Positions 1 through 7,725 are shown, counted from the first letter of the stretch. The stretch: DNA of 12,234 nucleotides from Deltaproteobacteria bacterium (GCA_002707085.1 PALY01000031.1:33794-46027), one strand, 5' to 3'. Notes: generated by a model from the letters alone, not told the origin. Translations and numbers: made by a program.

Positions 1-497
1 GTAGAACGCGGGTCTACGAAAGCAAATCGTTTGCCTTTGATGTCTTGAAGGCTGTTTATGCCACTGTCGGATCGGGCCAAAATGTAGGCTCCATACGATT
101 CGGTCCCGTTTGCGATGTGCGTAGCGAACACTTGAATGTCTGGAACCTGCTCCTTTGCCCGTACGTAGGCGTACGGACTCATGACGGCGATATCGGCGTC
201 ACCGGACAGCAATAGGTTCTCTACGTCTGCATAATTTTGACCCACCAAAATGTTCATGGGTATGCCCAATTTTTGGGAAACCAAATTGATGGTTGAACGA
301 TATTGTTCATCGACAGAGGTGGTTGTCACAAAGGGCGTCACGGCCCACGTGAGCTCTTTTATCCCCTCTTTTTGCACGGATTCCCGAGCCTGTGCGTACA
401 GGACTTCGGCTGAAACACGGTCTATTCGTGTGCGTGCGGTCTCTGGGCGGTCTTCGCACCCCAAGATCAACAGCATAGCGAAAAACCATATCTTCAT
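1..497 (-). CDS. PhnD-like periplasmic substrate-binding lipoprotein (3' end outside window)
   Basis: The visible 165 residues are the N-terminal part of a phosphate/phosphonate-type (PhnD-like) ABC substrate-binding protein; the rest lies beyond position 1. A short signal peptide ends in ILGC, so Cys14 is the probable lipidation site and the protein should sit in the periplasm anchored to a membrane. Family marks are the start of the binding domain (TWAVTPFVT, about 50-58), the SGDADIAVMSPYAYV segment (98-112), and KGKRFAFVDPRS (154-165), where PhnD proteins carry FVDPRSTSG. The start is firm: GGAGG lies 9 bases upstream, and the ATG overlaps the stop of the diguanylate cyclase as ATGA, which implies translational coupling. 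No permease or ATPase gene is visible, so a role as a sensor partner of the cyclase is at least as likely as transport. The ligand cannot be read from the sequence. Confidence 0.85.
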   Translation of the reverse strand, partial: MKIWFFAMLLILGCEDRPETARTRIDRVSAEVLYAQARESVQKEGIKELTWAVTPFVTTTSVDEQYRSTINLVSQKLGIPMNILVGQNYADVENLLLSGDADIAVMSPYAYVRAKEQVPDIQVFATHIANGTESYGAYILARSDSGINSLQDIKGKRFAFVDPRS

Positions 498-1846
498 GTT
501 TTTGAACCTCCGTACATCTTGACTTGATCCCTGCCGGCTCGTTTGGCGTCATACAGCGCTTGGTCAGCGGCTTCGACCAGGCCCGCCGGTGTCGTTCCGT
601 GTATCGGCCACCCAGCCATTCCCATGGAGATGGTGATTCGTTGATTCGGTTGTGATTGGTCGGCGCCTGGAAAATCTGTTTGTCGGATGCTGTTCCTAAG
701 CTTGTCCGCCACCTTTGCTCCAAAGGACAACGGTGTATCGATAAGCAGAACTGCGAACTCTTCTCCACCGTACCGGGCGACTACGTCTGTGTTTCGGAGA
801 GATTCTTCAAAAATTCGTGCGACTTGAACCAACACTTTGTCCCCTGCTGGGTGTCCGTGCATGTCGTTGTAGGTTTTGAAATGATCTACATCAATCATGA
901 GAATGGTAAGCGGTGATTTTGAACGTTCTGAACGCCGCACCTCTACTGCAAGTCTCTCTTGGAAGGTTCGATGGTTGGTAAGGGAGGTCAATCCATCGGT
1001 GCTGGCCAAACGTTCGAGCTCATCCACGGCATTGGCGAGGTTTTGGTTGGCTTCTTCCAAGGCGGAATTGGCAGCTTTCAACTCCTTGGTACGGGTTCTG
1101 ACTTTTGCTTCCAATTGAATGGTTTGGGTTTCAACTTTATCTGCCATTTCATTGAGCGTATGACCCAGAAGAGCCATTTCATCGTTGGTGTCGGGTACAT
1201 CGGCCCTGGATGTAAAGTCACCGCTACCGATGCTTCTGGATGTTTGAGCGAACCGCTCCAAGGGCAAAAAGACCATTCGTCCCAATAGTGTACTGATCAG
1301 AATTGCGGTCGACATGGCAATGAGTAGGGTGGAGATCAGCACGATCCATTGATTTTGGATGACCCGAGAATCCAGTCCCGCCAGCGAGGTTTGTCCGATG
1401 ATCGTTCCCCAGCGGAGCCCCGAGTGAATCGGCATAGAAACTTGGATTTTTCTACCTGCATCGGTTTCGATGGTATTGGTTAACGAACGCCCAGACACCA
1501 TGGCTCGCCGCGTGAATACATCCGTGTAGACTTGGCCAAATTGGCGCGGGTCTGTATGAGAGACCACTTTTCCATTCATGTCCAAAATGGCGATCCACTT
1601 AAATGCAAGCTCTCCTCTGGAGCGTCGGTTGTAGACTTCCAGTACAGCATCGAGTGTCTCAAACTTCATGCTGGCCATATGGATTGCTGCGGGTGCAGCG
1701 ATGGCGTGTAGGATCGCCCGGCTTCTGCGCTGTGCCTCAAGTTCGAGCAGCGCAGCATCTGAACGCACCACGCTCAGGCCCCAAGCAAGCTGGATCAAAG
1801 CAATTGTGCCGATGATGAGCGACACGATTTTGGTGCGAAGACTCAT
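494..1846 (-). CDS. Membrane diguanylate cyclase with periplasmic sensor, HAMP and GGDEF domains
   Basis: This 450-residue protein should make cyclic di-GMP from two GTP at the inner membrane. Order of parts: TM helix about 6-26; a periplasmic region of about 140 residues that reads like a single Cache fold (WIAILDMNGKVVSHTDP, 84-100; PI...WGTIIGQ, 139-152); a second TM about 167-189; HAMP about 190-242; a coiled coil about 235-282; and a GGDEF domain 283-445. The active-site motif is GGEEF (360-364), with metal-binding Asp319 in MIDVD. RNTD (351-354), five residues before GGEEF, is an intact RxxD I-site, so product inhibition is expected. No EAL or HD-GYP domain is present. The gene is coupled by an ATGA overlap to the PhnD-like gene downstream, which suggests that the binding protein presents a ligand to this sensor. 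Only a weak GGAA ribosome site precedes the ATG. Confidence 0.93.
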   Translation of the reverse strand: MSLRTKIVSLIIGTIALIQLAWGLSVVRSDAALLELEAQRRSRAILHAIAAPAAIHMASMKFETLDAVLEVYNRRSRGELAFKWIAILDMNGKVVSHTDPRQFGQVYTDVFTRRAMVSGRSLTNTIETDAGRKIQVSMPIHSGLRWGTIIGQTSLAGLDSRVIQNQWIVLISTLLIAMSTAILISTLLGRMVFLPLERFAQTSRSIGSGDFTSRADVPDTNDEMALLGHTLNEMADKVETQTIQLEAKVRTRTKELKAANSALEEANQNLANAVDELERLASTDGLTSLTNHRTFQERLAVEVRRSERSKSPLTILMIDVDHFKTYNDMHGHPAGDKVLVQVARIFEESLRNTDVVARYGGEEFAVLLIDTPLSFGAKVADKLRNSIRQTDFPGADQSQPNQRITISMGMAGWPIHGTTPAGLVEAADQALYDAKRAGRDQVKMYGGSKT

Positions 1847-1876
1847 TTATGCGTTCCGTAGCGATATTCTGTTCCT

Positions 1877-2494
1877 ATGTTCGCATACCTTCTCACTCCA
1901 TTCTTCATGATCGTTGGCAATGATGTGTGTAATGCCGCTCAACCTGGGATGGCTGAGGAGGTTACAGTCGGTGACGTGGCAACTTGGGACATCGATCAAC
2001 CTGTTCAAGCGACCGTGAAGGGGCGTGTTGTAGAGGCACCGTTCAGTAAAACAAGTTGTGTGTATTTTGAATGGGTGATTGGTACGACAACGGGGCCTGA
2101 AGGCAGTGGGGACTGGGTGACCCACATGCAACCTGTTGTTGGTGGTGGTGACTTGGAGTTTAAGGCCAAGGACGGCAGAACCTTAAGAATCAACCCACGA
2201 GGTGAGTTGTTTCGACTGCCCCCGATATGGTCGGCTCACTTTAGTGAAGTCGCCTCTGGTGATGAACCAACGGTGGTCAAAGCTTGGCGCAAAATGAACT
2301 CGGGCGCGCCTACAATTCGTGAATACTGCTTGAAGCCCAATCAACGGGTGACATTGTCGGTACATGAAGTGTCATCTTGGCTTCCACCCGAAGTCGTTGG
2401 CGGCAACCCGATTGAAGACATTCATCGAAGAGTACATGTGCGTGTCGAAAGTTCAGGCAGTGAACTCACGCCGGCTTCTCAGATGATGCCCTAG
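1877..2494 (+). CDS. GIDE/MUL1-like (E3-ligase BAM-type domain) protein, function unknown
   Basis: This 205-residue protein resembles the GIDE domain found outside the RING in mitochondrial MUL1 and in many bacterial membrane proteins. Supporting segments are VQATVKGRVVEAPFSKTSCV (about 37-56) leading into YFEWVI, then DLEFKAKDGRTLRINPRGEL (92-111), and EYCLKPNQRVTLSVHE (153-168), which matches the 'E..L.PG..v.V.G' part of the family. No RING finger is present, so ligase activity is not expected. The first 22 residues are hydrophobic with a possible export signal (MFAYLLTPFFMIVG), but a clear TM helix is missing. The start is uncertain: no Shine-Dalgarno is visible, and TATTCT lies 6 bases before the ATG, which would suit a leaderless transcript. 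The gene diverges from the cyclase with a 30-base gap, and its TAG stop shares CTAG with the hydrolase stop on the other strand. The family call rests on pattern memory. Confidence 0.6.
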   Translation: MFAYLLTPFFMIVGNDVCNAAQPGMAEEVTVGDVATWDIDQPVQATVKGRVVEAPFSKTSCVYFEWVIGTTTGPEGSGDWVTHMQPVVGGGDLEFKAKDGRTLRINPRGELFRLPPIWSAHFSEVASGDEPTVVKAWRKMNSGAPTIREYCLKPNQRVTLSVHEVSSWLPPEVVGGNPIEDIHRRVHVRVESSGSELTPASQMMP

Positions 2495-4326
2495 CCCGGG
2501 TTGGATTCGCTACAAGGAAGATCTCCACAGTAGTGGTTCAGGTTCCCGGGTTCGTACCAGTCTAGAAACTCTGCGATTTGTTTTCGGACGCCGGGCCATG
2601 TGCGTGGGTTGGAGTGTGCCCCGCTGGGTGCAGCCGGTCGGTTCTCCAAGTTTGGCAACGGGACTTCAGGATCGAGTTGCACGTATGCGGGAAGCAAGGT
2701 GGGTCCAGACATTGTCGGGACTCCCTCTACTGGCTCTACGATTGGCTCTAGTTGCGTGGCATGGACCGCACGAACGAGCATTCGGGTCGTCATATTTGCT
2801 ACTTGTTCATCTCCGATGGCTTCTTGCCACACGACATTCCGATCTTTCAGTGCGTCGATATGGTTCATTGGGTCGACGGGGTCCCAATACAGTTGACTCA
2901 AGGCGTAGAGCAGTTGCCTGTCTTGGGGGGATGGCACATAGTCGACCATCAACCAGTCGAAGGGAATCCATTGGCTGGAACGTTCCAACATGGTGGACCA
3001 TGCGCCACCTCCGACATGAAGTACGGCGTGACTGATTCGATGATTGTTGGCAACCGTTACAGCGCCTGCGATTCCACCGAGTGAAATTCCGTAGTAGCGA
3101 ATGTCTCCGCTGTCGGGAAGTCCCAACAGTTCTGGGTGACTCAAAATTTCCGTTTCTTGAATCAGTCGAGAAAGAGCGATCACATTGGCGACCCCTTGGG
3201 TCAGACGTTCGGTGATTTCGTGTATGCGGGCAAAGTCTTCGGCCACATGAATTGCGTGAATACGATCTGTCGACTTGAATCCTCGCCAGACGGTTGCAAA
3301 TACGATCGCTCCGGCTTCGTCCGCCAGTTTGGCGACTTTTGATCGATCTTCTTGAGTACCTAGATATTCATCGGGAGAGCCAAATAAGCCATGTCCGAAA
3401 ATCCACACAGGTACAGTTCCAGGATCCATGTTCCGGGTGCTTTCTGGCATATAAATGAACAGTTCAGCTGTCCCGGTCTCTTGTTGGATGGGCATGCCCA
3501 TCTCATCGAGTTCAAAGTACAGGTCCTCGACGAGCCAGTTGTCCACATCGTAGCTGCCCTGTAGTCGTCTCCATCCGCCTTCCGCCATCAGAATACCGTC
3601 ATCTGTTGAGCGAACTTCGTCGATTGAGTAGCTGCTTGGGACCCCGACTTGATCGGCTACATGACGAACAGGCTGTCCTCCATCTGAAACCGGGAAGTCA
3701 AAGGCGAGAGCAATGTTCCCGACACCAAGCGACCGGAGTGTTTCATCTAGGTTTTGGTAGTGGGATTCCCAATCTTTCAAGTCTGTTGAAGGATTGCCTG
3801 CGATGACATCTCGGTACCAGGGAACGGTAGGCAACGGTGCGCCATCCACGGTCTGGACGGCATCGGTCACAACCACCGCAATTTGGTGGCCAGGCGTGAA
3901 AACGTCTTGTGGCCGAACGAGCAGGGTTGGGATTTCGTCCTCTACAGGCTCCGCTTGATCGAGTTCAGCGAAACAGCGGATGGGGGTCCCGGTTGTGATG
4001 TCCCATATTTGTACAGAACCATCGGTGGTGGGCGCATCTTGTTGGGGAAGACTGTCCGCATCAATCCGCTGTTCAAGGACAACGACAGAGGACTGAACAA
4101 CAGAAAATCCTGTTCTCCAGGCCACTCGTTCTGTGTCGATCGGCGTTCCATCGATGGCCATCGGTAGATTGTCGGGCAGTGCGACATGCCCATCATGCAT
4201 TTGGTGCATGCTTGGAAAAGGAAAAAGTGTGTGTTTGGTGGCTCCACTGGTCTCAGTTTCATCGGGTGTTTTGTTGGCACATCCAACGATGAGACATGCG
4301 AAAAACAATCGGTTGAGCATGTTCAT
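2491..4326 (-). CDS. Large alpha/beta-hydrolase lipoprotein (putative esterase/lipase)
   Basis: This is a secreted or membrane-anchored serine hydrolase of about 611 residues. The signal peptide MNMLNRLFFACLIVGC ends in a good lipobox with Cys16. The first half (about 25-285) is a beta-rich domain seen in similar proteins and probably not catalytic. The hydrolase part starts near PVWIFGHGLFG (306-316), whose HG supplies the oxyanion loop. The nucleophile is Ser415 in GISLG (G-x-S-x-G). Asp506 (IGDEQV) and His571 (GAHSNP) are the likely acid and base. Two cysteines near the end (YCGDLPC) could form a disulfide in the periplasm. I chose the ATG at 4326 because it overlaps the upstream stop as ATGA, and AAGGA lies 11 bases before it; the ATG at 4335 would leave only 2 bases. 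The substrate is unknown; an ester or lipid is the natural guess. It is the second gene of a pair with 4323-5189. Confidence 0.8.
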   Translation of the reverse strand: MNMLNRLFFACLIVGCANKTPDETETSGATKHTLFPFPSMHQMHDGHVALPDNLPMAIDGTPIDTERVAWRTGFSVVQSSVVVLEQRIDADSLPQQDAPTTDGSVQIWDITTGTPIRCFAELDQAEPVEDEIPTLLVRPQDVFTPGHQIAVVVTDAVQTVDGAPLPTVPWYRDVIAGNPSTDLKDWESHYQNLDETLRSLGVGNIALAFDFPVSDGGQPVRHVADQVGVPSSYSIDEVRSTDDGILMAEGGWRRLQGSYDVDNWLVEDLYFELDEMGMPIQQETGTAELFIYMPESTRNMDPGTVPVWIFGHGLFGSPDEYLGTQEDRSKVAKLADEAGAIVFATVWRGFKSTDRIHAIHVAEDFARIHEITERLTQGVANVIALSRLIQETEILSHPELLGLPDSGDIRYYGISLGGIAGAVTVANNHRISHAVLHVGGGAWSTMLERSSQWIPFDWLMVDYVPSPQDRQLLYALSQLYWDPVDPMNHIDALKDRNVVWQEAIGDEQVANMTTRMLVRAVHATQLEPIVEPVEGVPTMSGPTLLPAYVQLDPEVPLPNLENRPAAPSGAHSNPRTWPGVRKQIAEFLDWYEPGNLNHYCGDLPCSESNPG

Positions 4327-5189
4327 TGGTTCCATAATCCTTCAGCATATCGGGCTCGTACAGCGGTCTCTCCGCCGGGTGTTCCAAGAAGCTGGGTCGC
4401 TTGTAGCCATCGCCCAGCGGCATCGGGATCGGATGTCGCAAAAGCCCATGCTTCACCATTGTTCGATTTGATGTCGATAAAGACCCGTTGCACTCCGTCC
4501 GTTAGCCCCACGGTCATGGTTTTTGGGAGCGGTGTTGGCCATTCGTTGAGCAGAACCTTGAACGAACAATAAATCGGCCCCCGGCTGGACGTGGGTTCAG
4601 GATCTCCCCGAAATGGCGGACGCCCGATTACAATTTGGGTGGCCCCGACCATGGGAGCGACTTTTAGCAGATCGGGATCGACCCGTTGATCGAGTGGTTT
4701 TCTACCCACTTGTGGTTGGGTATCCAGCAGGGAACATGAGGAAATGGCATTGGCCATCATGTCGGGTCCGATTTGGGGGTTGGCCAACATCCGTCGCACA
4801 ATTTGATGGACGACCGGATGATTGAAATTGAGCGCTGGGTGACCAGCAGCAGTCCATGCTGCATCCATGGATGTGGTGTCTCCACTTCGCATGGTTGCGG
4901 AAAGGTGGGCTGTTACCCAGTCGCTATCGGTTGGCAGAGGGTTGGCTTCAAGGAGACGCAGGCCATCGGCTGGGTGCATCAAGACATTGGCCAGGGCATC
5001 GCCCAAGAGTCTATCGAGTGCCGGATCCTTGCCTTCCCACACTGAGGCTTCTTTTGCAGTCTGCGAAACGATACTTGGATCCCTGTCTTGGAGGGACTGC
5101 GCCATTTTTTCTCGGGCCAACACACCTTCTGGGGGCAGTTCGGTACTGGGTGCATTGTTGCAAGCCAGCCAAAGTAGCAGAGTCCACAT
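4323..5189 (-). CDS. Unrecognised probable envelope lipoprotein
   Basis: I do not recognise this 288-residue protein. It begins MWTLLLWLACNN, a very short hydrophobic stretch followed by Cys10. It may be a lipoprotein signal, although Trp at -3 is a poor lipobox residue and no basic residue precedes it. Residues about 20-150 look mostly helical (DALANVLMHPADGLRLLEAN, then a Ser/Asp linker and DAAWTAAGHPAL). The last 100 residues look beta-rich (ATQIVIGRPPF, CSFKVLLNEW, MTVGLTDGVQRVFIDIK). Three further cysteines occur, including the SSCSL segment. The start at 5189 has AAGGA 10 bases upstream; the longer reading from 5273 adds 28 residues without a signal and no better ribosome site. It overlaps the hydrolase gene by 4 bases, so the two are probably made together and may act on the same surface process. 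Confidence 0.7.
   Translation of the reverse strand: MWTLLLWLACNNAPSTELPPEGVLAREKMAQSLQDRDPSIVSQTAKEASVWEGKDPALDRLLGDALANVLMHPADGLRLLEANPLPTDSDWVTAHLSATMRSGDTTSMDAAWTAAGHPALNFNHPVVHQIVRRMLANPQIGPDMMANAISSCSLLDTQPQVGRKPLDQRVDPDLLKVAPMVGATQIVIGRPPFRGDPEPTSSRGPIYCSFKVLLNEWPTPLPKTMTVGLTDGVQRVFIDIKSNNGEAWAFATSDPDAAGRWLQATQLLGTPGGETAVRARYAEGLWNQ
4338..4342 (-). promoter_or_regulatory. Ribosome binding site deciding the hydrolase start
   Basis: AAGGA on the minus strand lies 11 bases from the ATG at 4326 and only 2 from the one at 4335. It therefore supports the shorter, coupled start inside the end of the upstream gene. Confidence 0.5.
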
Positions 5190-5199
5190 GGGTATTCGA

Positions 5200-5204
5200 T
5201 CCTT
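5200..5204 (-). promoter_or_regulatory. Ribosome binding site deciding the start at 5189
   Basis: AAGGA on the minus strand is 10 bases before the ATG at 5189. That ATG also opens directly into a hydrophobic segment and a Cys, so it is preferred over the upstream in-frame ATG at 5273. Confidence 0.5.
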
Positions 5205-5219
5205 ATGTTCGCGGATATT

Positions 5220-5255
5220 GACGTCCAATGTGGCTCGGTACGGGCGAGACGTCCA
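5220..5255. repeat. Pair of direct repeats GACGTCCA in a divergent intergenic region
   Basis: GACGTCCA occurs at 5220-5227 and again at 5248-5255 in the same orientation, 28 bases apart from start to start. Each contains the palindrome GACGTC. They lie in the 115-base gap between the divergent start codons at 5189 and 5305. This may be a regulator site, but two 8-base matches could also arise by chance. I see no convincing -35/-10 pair in this gap. Confidence 0.4.
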
Positions 5256-5292
5256 CAAACACAATGACTGCACAATCTGAACAAGACCTTGT

Positions 5293-5296
5293 AGGA
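5293..5296 (+). promoter_or_regulatory. Ribosome binding site deciding the amidohydrolase start
   Basis: AGGA stands 8 bases before the ATG at 5305 but overlaps the ATG at 5296, so the inner ATG is the better start. Confidence 0.45.
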
Positions 5297-5304
5297 TGCA
5301 CGTG

Positions 5305-6072
5305 ATGAAGCCGATTCACGAAATACATGAAAGCCATGAAGTTTATGGTTTTCCCGGAAAAGGGCCACTTTTGGTCACATGTGAGCACTCTTCTCGTCGC
5401 ATACCTGCACCATTGAGAACGACCCGTACAGATAGAAATTGGTTGGCTACCCATTGGGGATGGGACATCGGTGCCAGAACGGTATGTCGAGAGCTGATCC
5501 GTCAAACCCAATCGCTGGGAGTTTTTGCGCGATTTTCTCGGTTGCTGTGTGACGCGAACCGCGCCCCCGATCATCAACACCTGATTCGATGTGCGGTTGA
5601 AGGGAGTGTTCTTAGCTTCAATAAGCGGCTGACGATTGAAGAAGTCGATAGGCGTTTGGAGAAGTACCATGCGCCGTACCATGCTGCTGTTGACCATGCT
5701 GTGGCTCAGCGCATCAACAGCCCTGGAGATGTTCTACTTCTTGCTGTCCACTCCTTTACGCCCCAGTTTGGAGAGGAGAAGCGAACGATGGATCTGGGGG
5801 TCTTGTATGACCCTTTTGAGTCCGTGGCTTTACGACTTCAAGCTGAAATTGCCAAGACGGGCCTAAATGTCGCGCTCAATGAACCCTATTCGGCAAAAGA
5901 TGGGTTGATGTACGCAGCGACCCGGCATGGCGATGAGCATGGGGCTGTGTACTTGGAGTTGGAGCTTAATCAAAAGTTGATTGGAACAGCCCCGGATGCT
6001 CGGAAAATGGGGCGCACACTGGCGACCGCTTTACGCAATATAAGACTGCGGGTGAATCCGGTTTCAGGATAG
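5305..6072 (+). CDS. N-formylglutamate amidohydrolase family protein
   Basis: This 255-residue cytoplasmic protein belongs to the FGase (HutG-type) family, whose founding member releases formate from N-formyl-L-glutamate at the end of histidine breakdown. Family blocks appear in order: LLVTCEHSSRRIP (about 22-34, with Glu27 and His28), HWGWDIGA (50-57), FSRLLCDANR (77-86), LLLAVHSFTP (144-153, with His149), NEPYSAKDGL (192-201), and YLELELNQ (216-223). The length is close to that usual for the family. The acidic and histidine residues expected at the metal/active site are present. No other histidine-degradation gene is nearby, and many members of the family act on other or unknown N-acyl substrates, so the exact substrate is open. 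Its stop overlaps the end of the convergent methyltransferase gene by 9 bases. Confidence 0.88.
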   Translation: MKPIHEIHESHEVYGFPGKGPLLVTCEHSSRRIPAPLRTTRTDRNWLATHWGWDIGARTVCRELIRQTQSLGVFARFSRLLCDANRAPDHQHLIRCAVEGSVLSFNKRLTIEEVDRRLEKYHAPYHAAVDHAVAQRINSPGDVLLLAVHSFTPQFGEEKRTMDLGVLYDPFESVALRLQAEIAKTGLNVALNEPYSAKDGLMYAATRHGDEHGAVYLELELNQKLIGTAPDARKMGRTLATALRNIRLRVNPVSG

Positions 6073-7725
6073 TTTGCTCAAGGCAATCGACAACGCTCTT
6101 TCGTCGATCTCTCCACGGCCGTATTGTTCGTATAGGGCGGCCACCGCATCCAATTGCCGTCGTGCATCGAGCCGGGCTTTCATCGCTGCCCCGACAATCC
6201 GGTCGATGGTTTTTCGGTTGTCTGCCCCGGGGTCTGGAATCAGCAGGTCGGGGAGATCGTCTGCTTTGATTCGGGGTCTGGTCTGTCCACCTGTAGACTT
6301 GAGCTGGTTTCTCACAAAACTTGATCGAGCTGCAACCAATGCAAAGTGACGGTCATGAAGGGGAGCAAGGCGCACCCATTCCGAAGATCCGCACATCTGT
6401 GTTGGGAGATCTGGGTGGGGTCTTTGCGCAATGACAACGTTGTTGAGGCTGGGCCGCATTCGAGCAAATAGGAGGTCGCCCTCTGTGAATGGGGTTTTTG
6501 AGCCATTGAAGTCGGTTCCAGCACGCAACCGTGCGCCACTGACTTCCCCTGTACGTTTGTCCACATCTGCCAAATCGACCTCAGTAAACATCGTGTTGCC
6601 CGTGTCGGATGGTCGAAACGACTGCTCGGGTGCGAGAGGGGCGATCTCTTCTAAGGCGAGAACCGGTACATCATCTGGAATGGTGGACTCCCCAAGAATG
6701 GTTTCAGGGACCCAGGAATAAGCATGTGAAGGGGCGGTAGGCAGACTCCCGTTTTTCCAATTGATGCGAAGTGTGGTGAGGTCGTCTTGTTCGGTTTTTC
6801 GGTAGTTCTTTCTGGATGGGTCGTAGCCAGGGTGTTCGATGACACCCACCGCCCAAGGTTCGAGGGGGGCAGGATGTTTTTCCAGAACCAGTACGGCGGC
6901 CCGTGCGGTTGTACCTCCGAACGGTCGAAATACGCCTTCAGGCAAAGAAACGATGGCTCTTCTGACAAACCGAGCTTGAACCCATTGGCGCAGCCAAGAG
7001 TAGCTTTCATTTGCCAGGATTGAACGAGGCAGTACAACGGCGAGACGCCCTCCAGGGCGTAGACGGTCGTGGGCTGCTTGAAGGAAAAGTGTATCTGAGG
7101 CCACTCGGGCTCGCCCCTGCGCCAGGCTGAATCTTCGCAATGCGTCTGGATGATCGATGCGAACAGAAAAGGGTGGGTTTGCTAAGATGACGTCCCAGGT
7201 GCCTTCGGCAGGAAGTCGAAACAAGTCTGCTTGTTCTACAGAACGTGGATTTGCTCCGTGAAGGGCGAGGTTGAGCCGACACAAAGCGACCAATTCGGGG
7301 TCGACCTCAATGCCGTCCACATCTGCTCCCCGACCGTGTGCCACCACGAGAAATGTCCCAGAACCACAAGTGGGGTCTAAGACGCGATCTCCGGGGCGAA
7401 TTTGAGCCAGATCGGCCATTAGTTCAACCAATGGACGTGGAGTGAAGTATTGGCCACGCTCGGCCTTGAACACTTCTGGGAAGAAACGTTCGTAGGTCAG
7501 ACCGAACAGGTCGAGTTCCGTAGTCAGCGGTATTCGATCTAACTTTGCTTCCGGTGGCGCATCAGGGCCATCCAGCCAAAGGTGTTCTGGGATCTTCAGT
7601 CGTTGTGCAAGATCGCGGCACAGGGCTGCGTAGGCATTGCGCCCAGAAAAACCAACGGCTCGCAACCGATCCTCGGCCGCCCTCAAAGAGGCAGCGAAAA
7701 CTTCGGATGTGGTTGTTTCATTCAT
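6064..7725 (-). CDS. N6-adenine DNA methyltransferase fused to an HsdS-like recognition domain
   Basis: This 553-residue protein should methylate adenine in a specific DNA sequence. After a small helical N-terminal region come GQYFTPRPLVE (91-101), the HsdM-type motif that precedes the SAM fold; DPTCGSGTFLV (motif I, 117-127, SAM binding); and NPPF (motif IV, 183-186, catalytic). Residues about 355-500 look like one target-recognition domain of a type I S subunit (LLFARMRPSLNNVVIA; GGQTRPRIKADDLPDLLIPDP), followed by a helical tail. So M and half of S appear joined in one chain. No PD-(D/E)xK nuclease or helicase motif is seen in it, and no HsdR gene is nearby. The ATG at 7725 overlaps the stop of the flavodoxin-like gene as ATGA; it lacks a strong ribosome site of its own, in line with coupling. 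It could be a solitary epigenetic methylase or part of a restriction system split elsewhere. Confidence 0.88.
   Translation of the reverse strand: MNETTTSEVFAASLRAAEDRLRAVGFSGRNAYAALCRDLAQRLKIPEHLWLDGPDAPPEAKLDRIPLTTELDLFGLTYERFFPEVFKAERGQYFTPRPLVELMADLAQIRPGDRVLDPTCGSGTFLVVAHGRGADVDGIEVDPELVALCRLNLALHGANPRSVEQADLFRLPAEGTWDVILANPPFSVRIDHPDALRRFSLAQGRARVASDTLFLQAAHDRLRPGGRLAVVLPRSILANESYSWLRQWVQARFVRRAIVSLPEGVFRPFGGTTARAAVLVLEKHPAPLEPWAVGVIEHPGYDPSRKNYRKTEQDDLTTLRINWKNGSLPTAPSHAYSWVPETILGESTIPDDVPVLALEEIAPLAPEQSFRPSDTGNTMFTEVDLADVDKRTGEVSGARLRAGTDFNGSKTPFTEGDLLFARMRPSLNNVVIAQRPHPDLPTQMCGSSEWVRLAPLHDRHFALVAARSSFVRNQLKSTGGQTRPRIKADDLPDLLIPDPGADNRKTIDRIVGAAMKARLDARRQLDAVAALYEQYGRGEIDERALSIALSKLS

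Noticed and set aside
307..768. 153-residue open frame on the minus strand overlapping the cyclase and PhnD-like genes
   Set aside because: It lies in another frame over two well-supported genes and its protein is Arg/Pro/Cys-rich without any domain.
2598..3035. 145-residue plus-strand open frame inside the hydrolase gene
   Set aside because: It is antisense to a conserved hydrolase region, with Arg/Trp-rich composition typical of a shadow frame.
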